A stretch of 64,000 bases of DNA from Carya illinoinensis (taxonomy: Eukaryota; Streptophyta; Magnoliopsida; Fagales; Juglandaceae): NCBI RefSeq assembly GCF_018687715.1, contig NC_056761.1, forward strand, positions 18,952,501 to 19,016,500, read 5' to 3'. Positions 10,991-24,052 of the stretch are shown piece after piece (position 1 is the first letter of the stretch; each line of letters begins with the position of its first letter). A program made the position numbers and the translations under genes. Under the pieces are notes generated by a model, which was given only the letters and a program-made list of their open reading frames with translations, was not told the DNA's origin and made no database searches.

Positions 10991-11618
10991 AAAATTAAAT
11001 TTTCATTAAAAAAAAAAGTCACAAAGTTTATATATTCTAATTGAAAAGTTTTAAATGTATTTTTATCAGAGTTGCATTTTATTTTTATATTTTTTAGACG
11101 TTGGAATAGAGATAAATGATTGGACAAAAATTAAAAAATCTAAATATTATAATATTTAAAATAAATTTTCTTATTAAAGTGAAAATTTAATAAGATAGTT
11201 TTTTTAGTAAGATAGTAAATTTCAGAAAAATATATATTTTTCTGTCATAAATTATTATTTCTTTTGTCATGTGGTAAATAAACTATTTTTTTTTATCATA
11301 TATCTCATTTTCATATTTTTTAAACATCTTTCAAGATTTTAAAAAATTTAAAAATATACCAATATACTAATATTAATGTCAGTAACTATTAAGAATTGAA
11401 TTTTATAAAATTAAATATATGAAAAGTAAAAATGAGAGAACAAAACTATGAAGCATATTATCAAGCAGTTTTTGTTTTATTTAAAAGTTTTAAATAATTA
11501 TAACTATTAGATAATTAAAAGTACTTAATACATCAATAATAGTTATGAATGTACTTTTTGCTGATTGTGTTGGATTGTAGTTTGATTTTTTTTTTTTTTT
11601 TTTGTTGGAAAATCAGGA
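10991..11618. other. AT-rich remainder of the hAT-1 leader intron
   Basis: AT-rich intron sequence between the inverted-repeat array and the transposase start. A T-run of about 17 bases (11586-11602) sits near the acceptor. No gene is seen. Confidence 0.5.
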
Positions 11619-13847
11619 ATGTCTTCGGATTTCAGTTATAGCTCGCCTTCCCCAGCCAACACCCCTACCCCAGAAACTAACCCTACTCCTACCCCTATAA
11701 CAAGTACACCTTGCCCTGCTCCGAAGCCCACACAGGGCAAGAAACCTGTATCTATAGTTTGGCAACACTTTACCAAACTAGAGGGTGGGGACCCCAACAA
11801 CCCACAAGCTAAATGTAATCACTGTGGGAAACTGTATAGATGTCACTATAGGAAACATGGTACATCCCAGCTGAAGGTCCATCTAGAGGAACAATGCAAG
11901 AAGAGTCCAATATTAAAATCCTTAGTAGAGAAGGGCCAATCTAGACTAGATATTAAAATGGCTGATGGGAGTAGTGGGGCCGGGGGGCCAACATTGAAAG
12001 GGTATACGAAGTATAACCCCGATGAGTGTAGAAAGAAGTTAGCTCGTATGATTATCATGGACGAGCTGCCTTTTCAGTTTGTGGAGGGTAAAGGGTTCCA
12101 AGAATTTGTCTAAGAGTTGGAACTCAGATTTGTACTTCCTTCTCGTCACACCGTGGCAAAGGATATTAAGAAGATGTACCTTCGTGATAAAGATGTTTTG
12201 AGGGGCCAACTCGCGGGTTTGGTAGTTTGCCTCACTACCGATACTTGGACTTCTATCCAAAATATGAATTACATGTCGTTGACTGTGCATTTTGTTGATG
12301 CTGATTGGGTTCTGCACAAAAAGATTATTAAATTTTGTCAAATAACTGATCATAAGGGTGAGACGATTGGGAAGGCATTGGAGGCCGCAATAAAGGAGTG
12401 GGGGTTGGAAAAGGTTTTGTCTGTGTCAGTTGATAATGCGTCATCTAATGATGTCGCATTGGGATATCTAAAGAATTATCTTAAAGATGCAAATAAGACA
12501 TTCTTGGGTGGTGAATACTTGCATGTTAGATGTGCTGCACATATTTTGAATTTAATTGTGACTGAGGGGTTGAAAGATGTTGATGACTCGGTTGCCTGAG
12601 TTAGAATGGCTGTGAAATGGGTGAGGTCTTCTCCTTCAAGATTGGAGAAATTCAAAGTTGCTGCAAAGGCTGCGGGCATAACATCGAAGAAGGGTCTTTG
12701 TACTGATGTTCCTACCAGATGGAACTCAACCTTCTTGATGTTGGAGGCGGCCTAGGAATATAAGGCAGCCTTTCAATTATTGGGTGATGAAGACATCCAA
12801 TATGTCAAATACTTTGATGAGCACGGGGGATCACGAAAGCCTAATGATGATGATTGGGTGGTAGTTTCTACTTTCGTTGATTTTCTTGGATTATTTTATG
12901 ATGTCACGTTGAATATATCTGGTTCTTTGTACCCTACATCCCATGGGTTTTGTCAACAAATATGTAGGGTAAAAGAAGAATTAGAAGATATGCGTAGGGG
13001 TTCCAATGAAAGAATGAGGGGGATGGCAAGTTCCATGATGCTAAAATATGACAAGTATTGGGGAGATTTGACTAGAATGAATATTTTCTTATATGTGGCT
13101 GTTATTCTTGATCCCCGTCTGAAAGTTTCAGGCTTGTTATATGGGTTGGGACTTGTTCACGATCAGGTATGGACTGACATTATTGGTGAATTGGCCCGAG
13201 ATACCCTGAAAAAATTGTATGACGAGTTTATGGCAATTAAGGGTGATACTACATCGAAGACACATACACCGACCCCAACTCCTTCTACAGACATCGTGAC
13301 CGGGCCTCCTACAAAGAAGCGCAGAATGCCGTGGACTAAGACCCTCGCACAGAATCTCACACTAGTCCATCAATCTACGGAGGTCGTTTCTGAGTTAGAC
13401 AACTATTTGTCAGCGGATATGGTCTAAGATGATGATGATCATTTTGATATATTAGGATGGTGGAAGAATGCCTCAAAGAAATATCCCATCATTTCTGAGA
13501 TTGCCCGCTGTATTTTGGCCATCCCTATTAGCACCGTTGCCTCAGAGTCAGCCTTTAGTACCAGAGGTCGTATATTGGATTCTTTCCGTAGTTCATTGTC
13601 TCCTACAACTGTAGAGGCATTGATATGCACACAGAGTTGGACGATAGGAAAGGATATTCATGTTCCGGATATTTTAGATTTTAAGGAGACCGATGAGGGT
13701 GGTGATCAGTCTGGATTTGGACCACCTGGTAATTATTTTTTATTTTATTATTTTAATTTTTTTATATTCAATTCCATTTCATCGTTATTAATTTTAATAT
13801 TAATTTTTGTAGTAACACATGAGACGTCTAGCACCTCTGCAACATAA
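11619..13847 (+). pseudogene. hAT transposase, BED-finger type, broken by four in-frame stops
   Basis: One continuous frame from the ATG at 11619 gives a full-length hAT transposase of about 715 codons. The order is a Pro/Thr-rich N-terminus, a BED zinc finger (about residues 45-105, CNHCGK and downstream H/C pair), the RNase-H-like core (TTDTW at about residue 208, SVDNASSND at about 272), and the C-terminal hAT dimerisation domain (WWKNAS, then IPISTVASESAFSTRGR). A short intron 13729-13812 (CTG/GTAATT, TTTTGTAG) restores a plausible C-terminus. The frame is interrupted only by TAA 12111-12113, TGA 12597-12599, TAG 12753-12755 and TAA 13425-13427; no frameshift is visible. It cannot make full-length protein unless the stops are read through. 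Confidence 0.93.
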
Positions 13848-14158
13848 AAATGTGTTCAAGCCCGGGCCGCCCCAACTGTCACACCTCTTGACTCAAAAAC
13901 AAGCCACAGCTGACAAGCCTCTTTAGAATGATCAATTTTTAATGATTTGTAAAAATTTTGTATGCTAAAATTTGTAATGTTGATACAATGTCCTTTGGAC
14001 ACTTTTATGTTTGTAATTTTGTAATTGTTTAGCCTTTCAATTTTGTAATAGCTTAGTTATTATTATTAGTTTATTACGTATTAGACTCTTAGACATAACA
14101 CTTTTTTTTTTCTTTTAAATTTCGGAAAATTTTTTTTTTCTTTTTTACCTATAATTTT
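13848..14158. other. 3' UTR and AT-rich spacer of hAT-1
   Basis: Downstream of the transposase stop the sequence turns AT-rich and holds no gene. It runs into the right subterminal GGGCCC motif cluster. Confidence 0.5.
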
Positions 14159-14446
14159 ATGGGCCCAAAATGGCCCATTGCTGAGATTTCTGGGCCCAAA
14201 ATGGCCCAGAATTTGCTTCTGGGCTCAAAATTGCCCAAAAATTGCGTCTGGGCCCAAGGCCCAGAAGGGGGGTGCGGGGGGCCGGACGGACTGGCCCCCC
14301 ACCCCGTACCCCGTCATGCGGGACGGGGTACCCCGCCCCCGCACACCGGTGGCGGGGGACGGGGTGGATTTTCCCCATCCGCCCCATGCGGGGGCGGGGG
14401 GGGCTACCCCGCACCGTATGGTGCGGGTAGCACCCCTAGTTAGGAT

Positions 14447-15189
14447 AATGCTACTTCCACGAATAAAAGCTACCAATTTTTTTTTTTCTTTTTTACTTAA
14501 TGATTAAGAAAATATTTTTAAATAATATTATAAATTTACAAAAATATACATTTAAAGATATAAAAAAAAGTATAAAAAAATAGTAAAAAAAAAAAAAAAT
14601 CAATAGCATATTTGGTGGTAACCATACATGGCTTTTATCTATAGCACGATCCTTTTTGTTACTCTCCATTCTTAGTTGGCATGCAACACTTCTTAAAATT
14701 TTTCATATAGACTGTACTATATATAATTTGAAAAAATTTTATTTATAGGCCTTATTTTTTAAACGGTCAATGCATTGTTGATATGGAAATTTTTTACATT
14801 AATTATGCTAAAAAATTATTAACTTTTTAATTTTTTTTAAATTATAATGAGTCTCACATGGTAAGCAGTGATAAGGACATCGATTGTCACGTCAATATTT
14901 TTAGTACCAGATTCTTAAAGGAGTGGCAATTTTTAAACTTTGATAATAACCATTACTGGATGTTGAATGATTTCAAATGATCTCAGTGATAGGGTGCAAT
15001 TTTAATGTTACTTTTACACATTTATTTACTAATACATAAGTATAATTGGAACTTTTAATGATATTTTTAAATTTGAGTACTAGTTTATAAAGAGTTCAAT
15101 CATAATTGATGTTTTAATGATTTTATTATAGATAAAACTAAAAATAATAGAGCCCACGGCGCAAAATATAGAGCTCAATTCAAGTGGGC
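14447..15189. other. AT-rich intergenic DNA
   Basis: Continuation of the sequence that flanks hAT-1 on its left. It contains poly(A) and poly(T) runs and no gene or element end that I can recognise. Confidence 0.4.
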
Positions 15190-15642
15190 TTGGCCCAACC
15201 CAATCAGAAGAAATGAAAGGTCAATGAAAGGGAGCAAATAGATGGAAGCCAAAGTGGGTTTGATGTAATCCCGAATTGAAAATATTTATGCACAAGCTCG
15301 AGTATTTTCACTGTATCTTTCTCATTCGGCATCGTATTGAGCTTATTCAAGAGGCGTTGGAAAGATAGTTCAACTAAATAAAATTGTTCCTGAAATAGAA
15401 GTTTTGTAATTCCGAAGTTTTCCAAGCGAAAAATGTCCCGCAATCTGAGCTTGAGAATCTGTAGAATTTGCAATTCAGATTTGGGAATTATTTTCTTTCC
15501 TTTTGAGGATGGGTCCAACGAAAGAAAGTAGGGAGATGCTATCACTTGGGGGACAGTCAGACACTAGGGGAGGATGTGGGTATTTTGATTTTTTGGGGGG
15601 ATTCCTTGCTGGGAGCTATTGGGGGAGCAGGATATCAAGACT

Positions 15643-15689
<47 letters not shown>

Positions 15690-16640
15690 TTTTTGTTGAT
15701 TTTGAATTTCTTTCAATTGCTTGATTTTAAACAGTTTGATTATTTTTTTACTCAGTTTTATGATGAATTAACTTCACTTTCTAGGGTTACGATGTAACCT
15801 AACTATGATTATGTGAATTTTTCTTGAATTGAACTAATTTAGTAGTTGTTTCACATTGTTGAGTATTTCATTCTAGACTTAATGCATATGAATGATTGAT
15901 CAACATTTGCATGATTTGGGATTCAATTTGAGACTGAGAAGTGATAATTGTTTCAACCTATGTTTGAGAGACTGCAAGGAACATGTAGGATAGAGATATC
16001 TATGGACTTGTGTAATCTTTATGAGGGTTTCTTGCTCTTAATGAATTTTGACAGGTTTAAAGTTTTCACTGAGATGTAAAAAATGTGCTTGTTGGGATAT
16101 TTTGTTAATGTTTGAAAAAGATTAATGAATAAATTAAAGGCCTGATTATCAACAATAGGAAATAATTACAATTAGTTCAAGTAGGAAATTCGCATAGGAT
16201 CAGTTATGGTGAATTGAAAACCCTATAATCGTGTTCCCTTGATCTCAAATTACTTATTTAATTTCATTATTTTAAACTCTTTAGTTCAACAATTCATTCT
16301 CATTTGAATTATCAAATAGATTATAGTTTAATAAATTGTGGTACTTATTAGGAATTTTTTCAATCCTCGTGGGATGACATTCACTTTATTACTTGTTATG
16401 ATTCGTGCACTTGCGATTTCAATCAACACTTAGTTGATATATAAATAGTTATATGTTGTGAGTTCTATTGAGATGTATTTGAATGTAAATAGGTTAAAAT
16501 ATATGTTTAAATGTATGAAATATGTTAAGATGAGTTTAACTGTTTTATGAAAAGTTGAAAAAGTAATGAATCCTACTAATGATTAGTTAGGATGAGTTGT
16601 GTTGATGTCGTGTTTCGCAGCCCAAGTACTTCCACGGAGG
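15190..16640. repeat. degenerate LTR-like sequence, possibly Athila/Tat-type Gypsy
   Basis: The text at 15770-16440 (TCTAGGGTTACGATGTAA, TTAATGCATATGAATGATTG, then CCTCGTGGGATGACATTC and CGTGCACTTGCG) resembles LTR and leader sequence of Athila/Tat-type plant Gypsy elements. No LTR pair, duplication or coding domain was found, so the call rests on wording I recognise. A T-run of about 43 bases lies at 15642-15685. A minus-strand frame of 113 codons at 15204-15545 matches nothing I know. Confidence 0.3.
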
Positions 16641-17808
16641 CTCAATGATGAAACCTACAACCAAGAAGAAGAGTTGGCTCCAGTGTGGTCTGATCTTTCC
16701 AATGCCAAAGTCAGATGGAGTTCCTTATGTAAGCTATGGAGAGAATAAATGTGTAAGAGAAAGAAGGAGGATCAGAATCCCCCCCTTAATGGGGGTGGGT
16801 GAATTTATACCTGGTTCCTGGCTTGGCCATCGAGGGAGATCATGGGATGTCAGCCTGTACTCAGGTCAGGCCTACTGTCGGCATCTCTGCCAGGTAAGAG
16901 TAGGGCTGTGCTCCGATTCCGACGGATCCATCGGAATTCCGATGAAATGGAATTCCGACTTTTGTCAGAGTGGAAATCAAGCTCCGATTCCGATTCCATT
17001 CAGAATTTAGAATTCCGATCCCTAATTTCGACTTTCGGTCGGAATTTCAAATTTCGACTGTAATTCTGACTTCTTTATTTTGATAGGTTTTATCTTTTCT
17101 TAAATTTATTTTATCCATGTTTAATAAAAACTCTCATTTTATATATAAATTATTCTTGTTTAGTATTTTTCAATTAAAAAAATAGGAATTATTTTATTGA
17201 ATGGAGTTTGAATATGTATTAAGTATTTTCTACTCTATTAATATTTCTCTTTTTTGTTTTTATATGTGACATAGTGATAGTAATGCTAGCTTGGTACTTG
17301 AAAGGTGAAATTTTAGTTTTTATTAATTTGATGTATTTTGTATAGATTTCATTCTTATTTTTAATGTAATTGAAATATATAAAAGCTTGAACACGTTAAA
17401 TTGTATAATTAATTAATTTTCCTGGTACAACGAGGATTTGTACAATACTTTCATCCCAAAATGTCAAATCTGTTTGAATACGTTAGACTGTATAATTAAT
17501 TATTATACATAATTCAGAAGATCATAAACAATGAATAATATAAATAACAGCCTATTTCAAAGTTTGATTAAACAATCCACAAGAATACACATTTTGATTC
17601 AACCAAAAAAAAAAAAAACATCATTTGCAGCATCGTAGTTGGTCATTTGAAGTACCTGAAATTAAGATAAAAAAGTATTCAATCAATAAATGTAACCAAA
17701 TATTGATCCAAAAAATTGAACACAGTAAAAGTAAAATTTAATTACCATTAATACCAATAAAGATTAAGTTAATTCTGATATTAACTTATCTTTATCCATA
17801 CTCCATCA

Positions 17809-19590
17809 GTCATCGGCAACTATACTGGGGTTCACAATTACATCTATGAAATGATAAAAAAATATATAAATTAAATAAATTTATGAAATCATAAAAATAA
17901 TTAAAATAATCAATAATAAAAAAACAAGTAAAATAAGGTTACCATCTTCAAACCTATAGCTCTCATCATCAATGCCAATGTTATCTAGTTCAAGGGGTGT
18001 ATCACTGATTCAGTTCTGTGTGCAAACGAGGACCTCCACGGCTGACGATGACAAAGAACTCTGGAAAGCATCTAACACTCGACCTCCAGTGGTAAAATCC
18101 GACTCAGATGCAACCGTCGTAATAGGAATGACTAGCACATCTCGGGCGATATGGTAAAGGATTGGATACTTGACGGAATTAGCCTTCCACCAAATACATA
18201 TCTCAAATGCAGGACTAGGTGCCTTGACCTCTTCCATAAAATACCGTTCAACCTCTGAAGTACACCCCATAATATTCTTCGATGCAACGAGCTGATGATA
18301 CTCATTCATGATGTCGTAATTCCTACGGCTCGAGGCAATGCACCTACTGGGCTAAAGTCATCAGAGGGAGGTGTCGGAGTCACGTGTGAGGTACCTGCTG
18401 AAGATGAAGGTTGTCCACTATTTTTGTAGTGGTTGTACAAGTCATCGAGATCAGTTTTAAGCGCTGTAATAAATGATGTAGCCTTCATTGCCCTAAGGAC
18501 GGAATTTGCCCAATATTCTATCACGGCCAACTTGATTTGGGGGTCAAGGATCACAGCCACAAAGAGTAATCTATTTATGTTCTCAACTTGCCCCCAATAT
18601 TTATTATATTTGGACAGCATCCTCTGAGCCATACCAGATAGAAGTCCGCTAGGGTCATCACAACCATCTTCCAAGTAGTGGTGTAGTGTCGAGATCTGAC
18701 TGAACCACAAGTTTGTAGTCGTGTATGCGGATCCAGATATTTTCATTTTAATATCATAAAAAATCTGCAAAAATGTGACAAAAAATCCTACACTCGTCTA
18801 ATCATGTGTGTCCGGTGGACCGAGCCCTTTCCGACAGGCTCCAACAAAGCATACTTAAGGCCCCCATCTTCCACTTCCATCCGCTCAAACACTTTTTGGT
18901 ACCTCTGTGCCACATCCAACATCATATATATAGAGTTCCATCGAGTGGGAACATCCAAGCACAGCGTCCGTGAATGCTTTATCCCAAGTTATTCTTCTAT
19001 TGTCCTGAATTTTTTCAACCTTTGGGGGGAAGCCCTCACATACCGCACAATATTGCGGACTTTTGTAATGGAATCGTCAACCTCTTTTAACCCCTCAGTC
19101 ACAATCAAGTTGATTATATGAGCACAACAACGAATATGGATAAACTCATGGTCCCGGATGACATCATCTCTCACTCTCGGATTCTGCTTAAACCATTCAA
19201 TTGCAGTATCATTGGCACTAGCATTGTCAAGTGTAATGCATAAAACTTTTTGAATTCCCCAATCTTTCAAGCAATCATCCATCACTGCCCCAATTAATGC
19301 ACTCTTGTGATCACAGATTTCTTTGAATCCAATAATCCGTTTTTTTAAAGTCCATGAACTGTCAATGTAGTGCGCTGTAATACAGATGTAGGAAACATTC
19401 TGTATAGACTTCTATATGTCAGTCGTAAATGAGACTCTCTGGCCAGTCCTCGCAAACATTTGTCTTATCTCAGCCTTCTCTTTTAAATGCACATGAAGTT
19501 TGTGTTCTGGAAGTGGGTCTCGATCTCGGTGCTGGGGACGGAATTGTGGCATCTTGATCCTGCTTTAGGGTCTCATATGGTTCTTCCTCC
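17809..19590 (-). pseudogene. hAT-2 transposase remnant, lacking the BED finger
   Basis: Read 5' to 3' on the minus strand, it gives the catalytic core (TTD at about 19425, LDNASANDTA at about 19220, HIRCCAHIINLIVTEGL at about 19110), a DVPTRWNS-like stretch near 18915, the insertion domain, and the C-terminal dimerisation domain (WWKANS, VASESDFTTGGR at about 18080). A final small exon (acceptor TTTCATAG at about 17849) ends in a TGA at about 17810. In-frame stops interrupt it at several places, including after TTDI and after CTQN. An acceptor (TTTTTGCAG) at about 18765 marks an intron. No BED zinc finger precedes the core, so the N-terminus is deleted or lies in an unrecognised upstream exon. 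Confidence 0.88.
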
Positions 19591-22500
19591 ATAACTTGAA
19601 ATCTGACACATATATAGAAGACCAAATTAAGAAGTTTATTAAAAAAAAGTAAAAAAATCTAACACATATAATAGGTGATGCAATCATGCAAGACTACATC
19701 TTTGAAAGAGTAAATGGTTAAATATGGAGTTCTTATAAGATCATGGGAGTAAATGGATCAACATCTAAAATAAAGAAAACATTAAGAGTCAAGTCTCCAA
19801 AAGACAAAATATACACATCTCCATAAATTACATCATCATAAATTACATCATCATGTAGTATATATATATGTACGAGAGATATTAATTTATAGTGAAAGAA
19901 AAAAACCTGAAAAAGTGGCTCATGAGTAGTACTTAATCCATAAAGATCATAGCTAATTTTATTAATTTCTTTTATGCAAAACAATCTTTTATTAAATTAG
20001 ATTTTGATTTACAGTTAATGGCCGGCGGGATCGGAGGGTGATCACAAAAACCATTAATCTCCGGTGGTGAGATCAGTAGTGTTTTACATGCAGGAAGTAA
20101 TAAAAAGAAAGTGATTTTGATGAGTTTATGGAAAGAAATTAGGAGGTCATGAGGGGTAGATGAAATATGCGTATGCATGGATATATATATCTTCTATATA
20201 TAAAAAGTGTCTATAAAACAGAATTTCTTGTTTTAACGGAAGTTGTCAAACGAAAATTGTTGTTTTTAACGAAAATTGTTAACGCAGTCAAATTTAATTC
20301 ATATTGGACTTCTCATTCAATTATGGACGTCCGGCCGTATTCTGTGAAAGAAAAAACTGTCAATTAATTATGCACGTCGGTTTATTTATGAAATAGTAAA
20401 CATTTATGGAGAAGATGAAGTTGGATGCATGCACGGGCAACAAGTGGTTGGGGAGTTTGAGGAGGAGTCGTGCTTAACGGAAGAAACCGTGCTCTGTTTT
20501 TATTGTATAGAAACAGAGCTTACTGTGAGGCTTGGAAGAGTGGAGGAAAAGTGGGCTAGGTGGTGCAACTGATGGCTCATGGTGCATCTGAGTAGGAGGA
20601 AGGAAGTGGTGAAGAAACTGAGAGAGTGAGGAGGCTTGAAGGAGGCTCAACCATGGTACATGCTCTTGCTGGCGCTTGGGCTACTAAGGGAGAGTTAGGC
20701 CAAGAAATTATCTAGATACGGTCAAGTAAACTAAGGGAGATTTAGGCCAAGAAATTAGCCATTTTGGTGTTGTGCGTAAGTCTGGCGCAATATATCCATG
20801 TAGAAATTAATAGAGTATCGAGTAGGTTATGTTGAGTTGGCATGTTGGGTGCATGGCATTTGGTACTACGGTCAAATCTGAGTGATTGTCATTCACTCTC
20901 CATGCAACAAAGAACATGCATGGAGCATGCACCACCACCTCTATATATATGTGTACCCCCACTGTACAAGTTCATAGCACAAACTGGGTCAGAGAGCTGG
21001 GACTAATTCCCGATCAATCCCCTGCTCCTTCAATTCATTTCCTTCTTTTTTTCAAAAAATATATAGTGAGATCATAAACCAAGGAAAATGGCCATTTTCT
21101 CAACTGACAAACCATGGGTATTTGCATTTGGCATTTTGGGTAGAGATACATACTATAGAAGTTTCTGATATTATTATTTTCTAGCTAATTTTCTTGGTGC
21201 AAATATCCAGAAAGTGAAAAAAAAAAAGAAGATGTTACTGTTTTATTTCATTAGTGGGGGCTTTGGATCTTAATTTCAATTTTACATACTTATAAAAAAA
21301 AATCAATCGTGCATAACCAGCATGGGGGAATTAAATAGATGGGGATTTATCTTTGGAAATACAAATTTGAGTTATGCTTTGTATAAAATATCTTGAGTGC
21401 TTGTGTAATAATAGTACAATTTTATGTGATAAAAGTGATTACTTTGTGATGTTAAATGGGCATGCTACTTTAGGTCGTTTTAGCTCAATTTATCTTACAT
21501 GTGGTCCTGTGGATGTTCATCTGAGAAGGCGAATTGTTTGCAAACATGGCAGGAGGGGACTTCACACCTCACGTGGTCACTGTTAGTACTGGGGAGGTAA
21601 TGTATTAAAGATAAAATCATGTATTATGCGGCCACCCCCACACGAAATACCATCTCTGTCTCTCTGATCATTTTTCAATGTAGTTTTTTTTTTTTTTAAA
21701 CTATCCAAATAATAATCACAATAAGAACGATAATAATACTTGAGGATCTTGGCGCCAATCCTGATGGTCTCGTGCTTACCCAATATAGATTCTACTTCAT
21801 CTTACAGGACGTTGCAAGAAAAATTCTTTGATTTTCTCAGAAGAGTCCTCGAGGAATATACATTCTCTCTGCCAATGGAGCTATTTCCAATGTTACTATT
21901 TGCCAACCGGGTTCTTATGGTGGAATCTTGACCTACAAGGCATGTTCTGGGATTTGTGTGCATGTGTATTTTTTATCACTATTGTTGTCAGTTTTTCTTG
22001 CATTTTCGGTGTCTTTTCGCACGTAAAAGGGTTTGGGCCGTTATCTTTTGTAAGAATAGAGCAAAATTAGATGCATGATTTAAGTATCGGTTTGTGCACC
22101 CTCAAGAACGATGTTGGTACCTGGAGTTTGCCCTTTGCTTACATTCAGGAGTCCCTTGTTTCATATTGTACGTTTGAGCAAGTACAGGCAAGTCTTCCAT
22201 TGGTATATAATTTAAATACGAAGGTATATTGCTCTCTTGAAAGGATGGTTGGGAGGAGTGAGGTTTTCTTGCTCCTTCGTGTGTGAGTTGATAATTAGGT
22301 ACCTTTCCAAGTACTCTATCACCAGCTTTGAACATGCATACATGTTTCTAATTGACAATTTTGATCATACACAATATTCGTGAATAATAGACCTTTTTCT
22401 ATACCTGAAAATTACATAGTATATGATTTTTACCTATGCACTTGTATATATATATGAAATATGCGTATGCATGGATATATATATATATATTTATTTATAT

Positions 22501-22863
22501 TTTTCATGTTTGAATTGGCAAGGGTCAAGCTGGCTAGCTTGAAATGGTTTGAAATGTTTCTTGAATTTACTAAAAGACCAGCTTATAAATGAGCCCGATG
22601 ATAAACCTTTTTTTTTTTTTTTTGTTTAATCCAACAGGAAATCATCAAGTCTTGGAACTCTTTTATATTATAATGTGTATATATATATATATATATATAA
22701 ATTAGGACATATATATTATAATGTATATATATAAAGTGGACCCCAACATCCACGAAAAATTCATGTATTGGCTTCACAAAAAAGACATGCATGGCAGCTA
22801 ATTCGGTCGATCAAAGAAGTGGGGATGCATGGTGTACTTAGACGGGCTGGCATGCATGCTAGC

Positions 22864-22894
<31 letters not shown>

Positions 22895-23940
22895 TAGTAC
22901 CCAAGCCCCCTTAACCACTCTACTAAATAAATCACCAGATGAAGAAAAAGTAAATTATCACTTGATTTTCACATTGTTGTCATGATAGAGTAAATTATTC
23001 AGGCAGGAAGAGGAGAAGAGCAGCAAGTAATTTTTACAGAGATTTTAATAGATAGGCCATCAATCAAGAAGCAAAGACATTAAAAGGGAACTACAGTATG
23101 TATTTATTTTTATGTCAATAAATTTGGTGCAATACCAGGCACATGATGATATATGTACAAACCAAACCACGGCTGAAAATAGCCCATTGCCAAGGAAGCT
23201 TTTATCTACATTTTCTTTTGCACCACATTTGATTCAAAAGAATGCTTCACACAAAGCATTGGGATAATTCCTGGATTGCTTACTTCCCATGCCAAATTCT
23301 CTAATCCCCTTCATGTTTAACCATATGTACTGTACCTCAAACGTCTCCTCAACTCAAATGTTATTTTTATATACATAGCTACCCCCAACACCAAAGATCG
23401 CTTCACACACAAATCTTACACACCTTATTATCTCCTCCTCAAGTCATTGTGAAGTCGTGATTATATATGCCTAATTTTATATAACTCTATTGAGGAACCT
23501 GTTTTCTTTGTGACATTTCCACAAACAGGTTGCCTTCAAAATCCAAAATCACAAACAAATAAAGTGCTGAAAATGAAAAACGATTCCTCAATACATTCAC
23601 ATTTCACAACGTCATTCACAATTTACAGAACAATTCCAATTATCAAATAAATAATAAATAAATTTTGGAATCGGAATACACAATCGGAGTCACCTATATT
23701 TACCGATTGGACAAAACTGGTCGGATTTGGCACTGCAGCGACGGCTACCTCTGGCAATCTAAAGCAGACGTAGGTCGGTGGGGGGCTGCGGCTTCGTGCG
23801 GCTTGCGGCGTGAGAGGTCTCACGATGATACTGTGAAGGAACGAGCTGCGGAGGTGAGACCGTGAGAGGCTATTGTGATTCTGTGAAATCACTCAAATCA
23901 GTGATACTGTGATGGACACTTGCAGTCGCTGTTTGTAGTC
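19591..23940. other. long upstream part of hAT-2, no recognised gene
   Basis: Mixed-composition sequence with short broken frames on both strands and (TA)n tracts (for example 22677-22699 and 22868-22892). Two exact 31-bp direct repeats at 20160-20190 and 22454-22484 bracket a 2.26-kb segment. I could not assign any protein. It may be host DNA carried by the element. Confidence 0.4.
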
Positions 23941-23959
23941 GGATGCAAGTTAGCTGTGA

Positions 23960-24052
23960 TTCAAAATGGCGTCGTTCCCGTTTAAATGGAACGATGCCGT
24001 TCTAGTCAATAAGAAAAAATAATCCAGCTGCAAAATGACGTCATTTTGCAAT
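23960..24052. repeat. palindrome cluster near the right end of hAT-2
   Basis: An inverted pair (AACGRCGYCGTT-like: AATGGCGTCGTTCC at 23965 against GGAACGATGCCGTT at 23988) is followed by a perfect 22-bp palindrome centred on GACGTC at 24029-24050. Layout and core sequence recall the CGGCGCCG hairpin in hAT-1. Confidence 0.8.

Larger units (their letters stand above)
9603..14438 (+). mobile_element. complete hAT transposon (hAT-1), 4836 bp
   Basis: The left end TAGGGGTG and the right end CACCCCTA are perfect inverted termini. The flanks GTTAGGAT (9595-9602) and GTTAGGAT (14439-14446) are an exact 8-bp target duplication, the hallmark of the hAT superfamily. Both subterminal regions are strongly GC-rich (9603-9770 and 14265-14438), and the right one also carries four imperfect copies of a GGGCCCAAAATGGCCCA-like motif (14159-14265). 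The interior holds a plus-strand transposase gene, a large hairpin and a tandem array. Ends and duplication are intact, so the insertion itself is undamaged although the transposase gene is broken. Confidence 0.95.

Noticed and set aside
14157..14507. Five overlapping frames near the right end of hAT-1
   Set aside because: GC-rich subterminal repeat sequence; no domain, and translations are low-complexity Pro/Gly/Arg.
15204..15545. 113-codon minus-strand frame as a host gene
   Set aside because: No family recognised and no supporting exon structure; surrounding text looks LTR-derived.
18433..18627. Plus-strand frames over the hAT-2 transposase
   Set aside because: Shadows of the minus-strand transposase, which shows clear family motifs.
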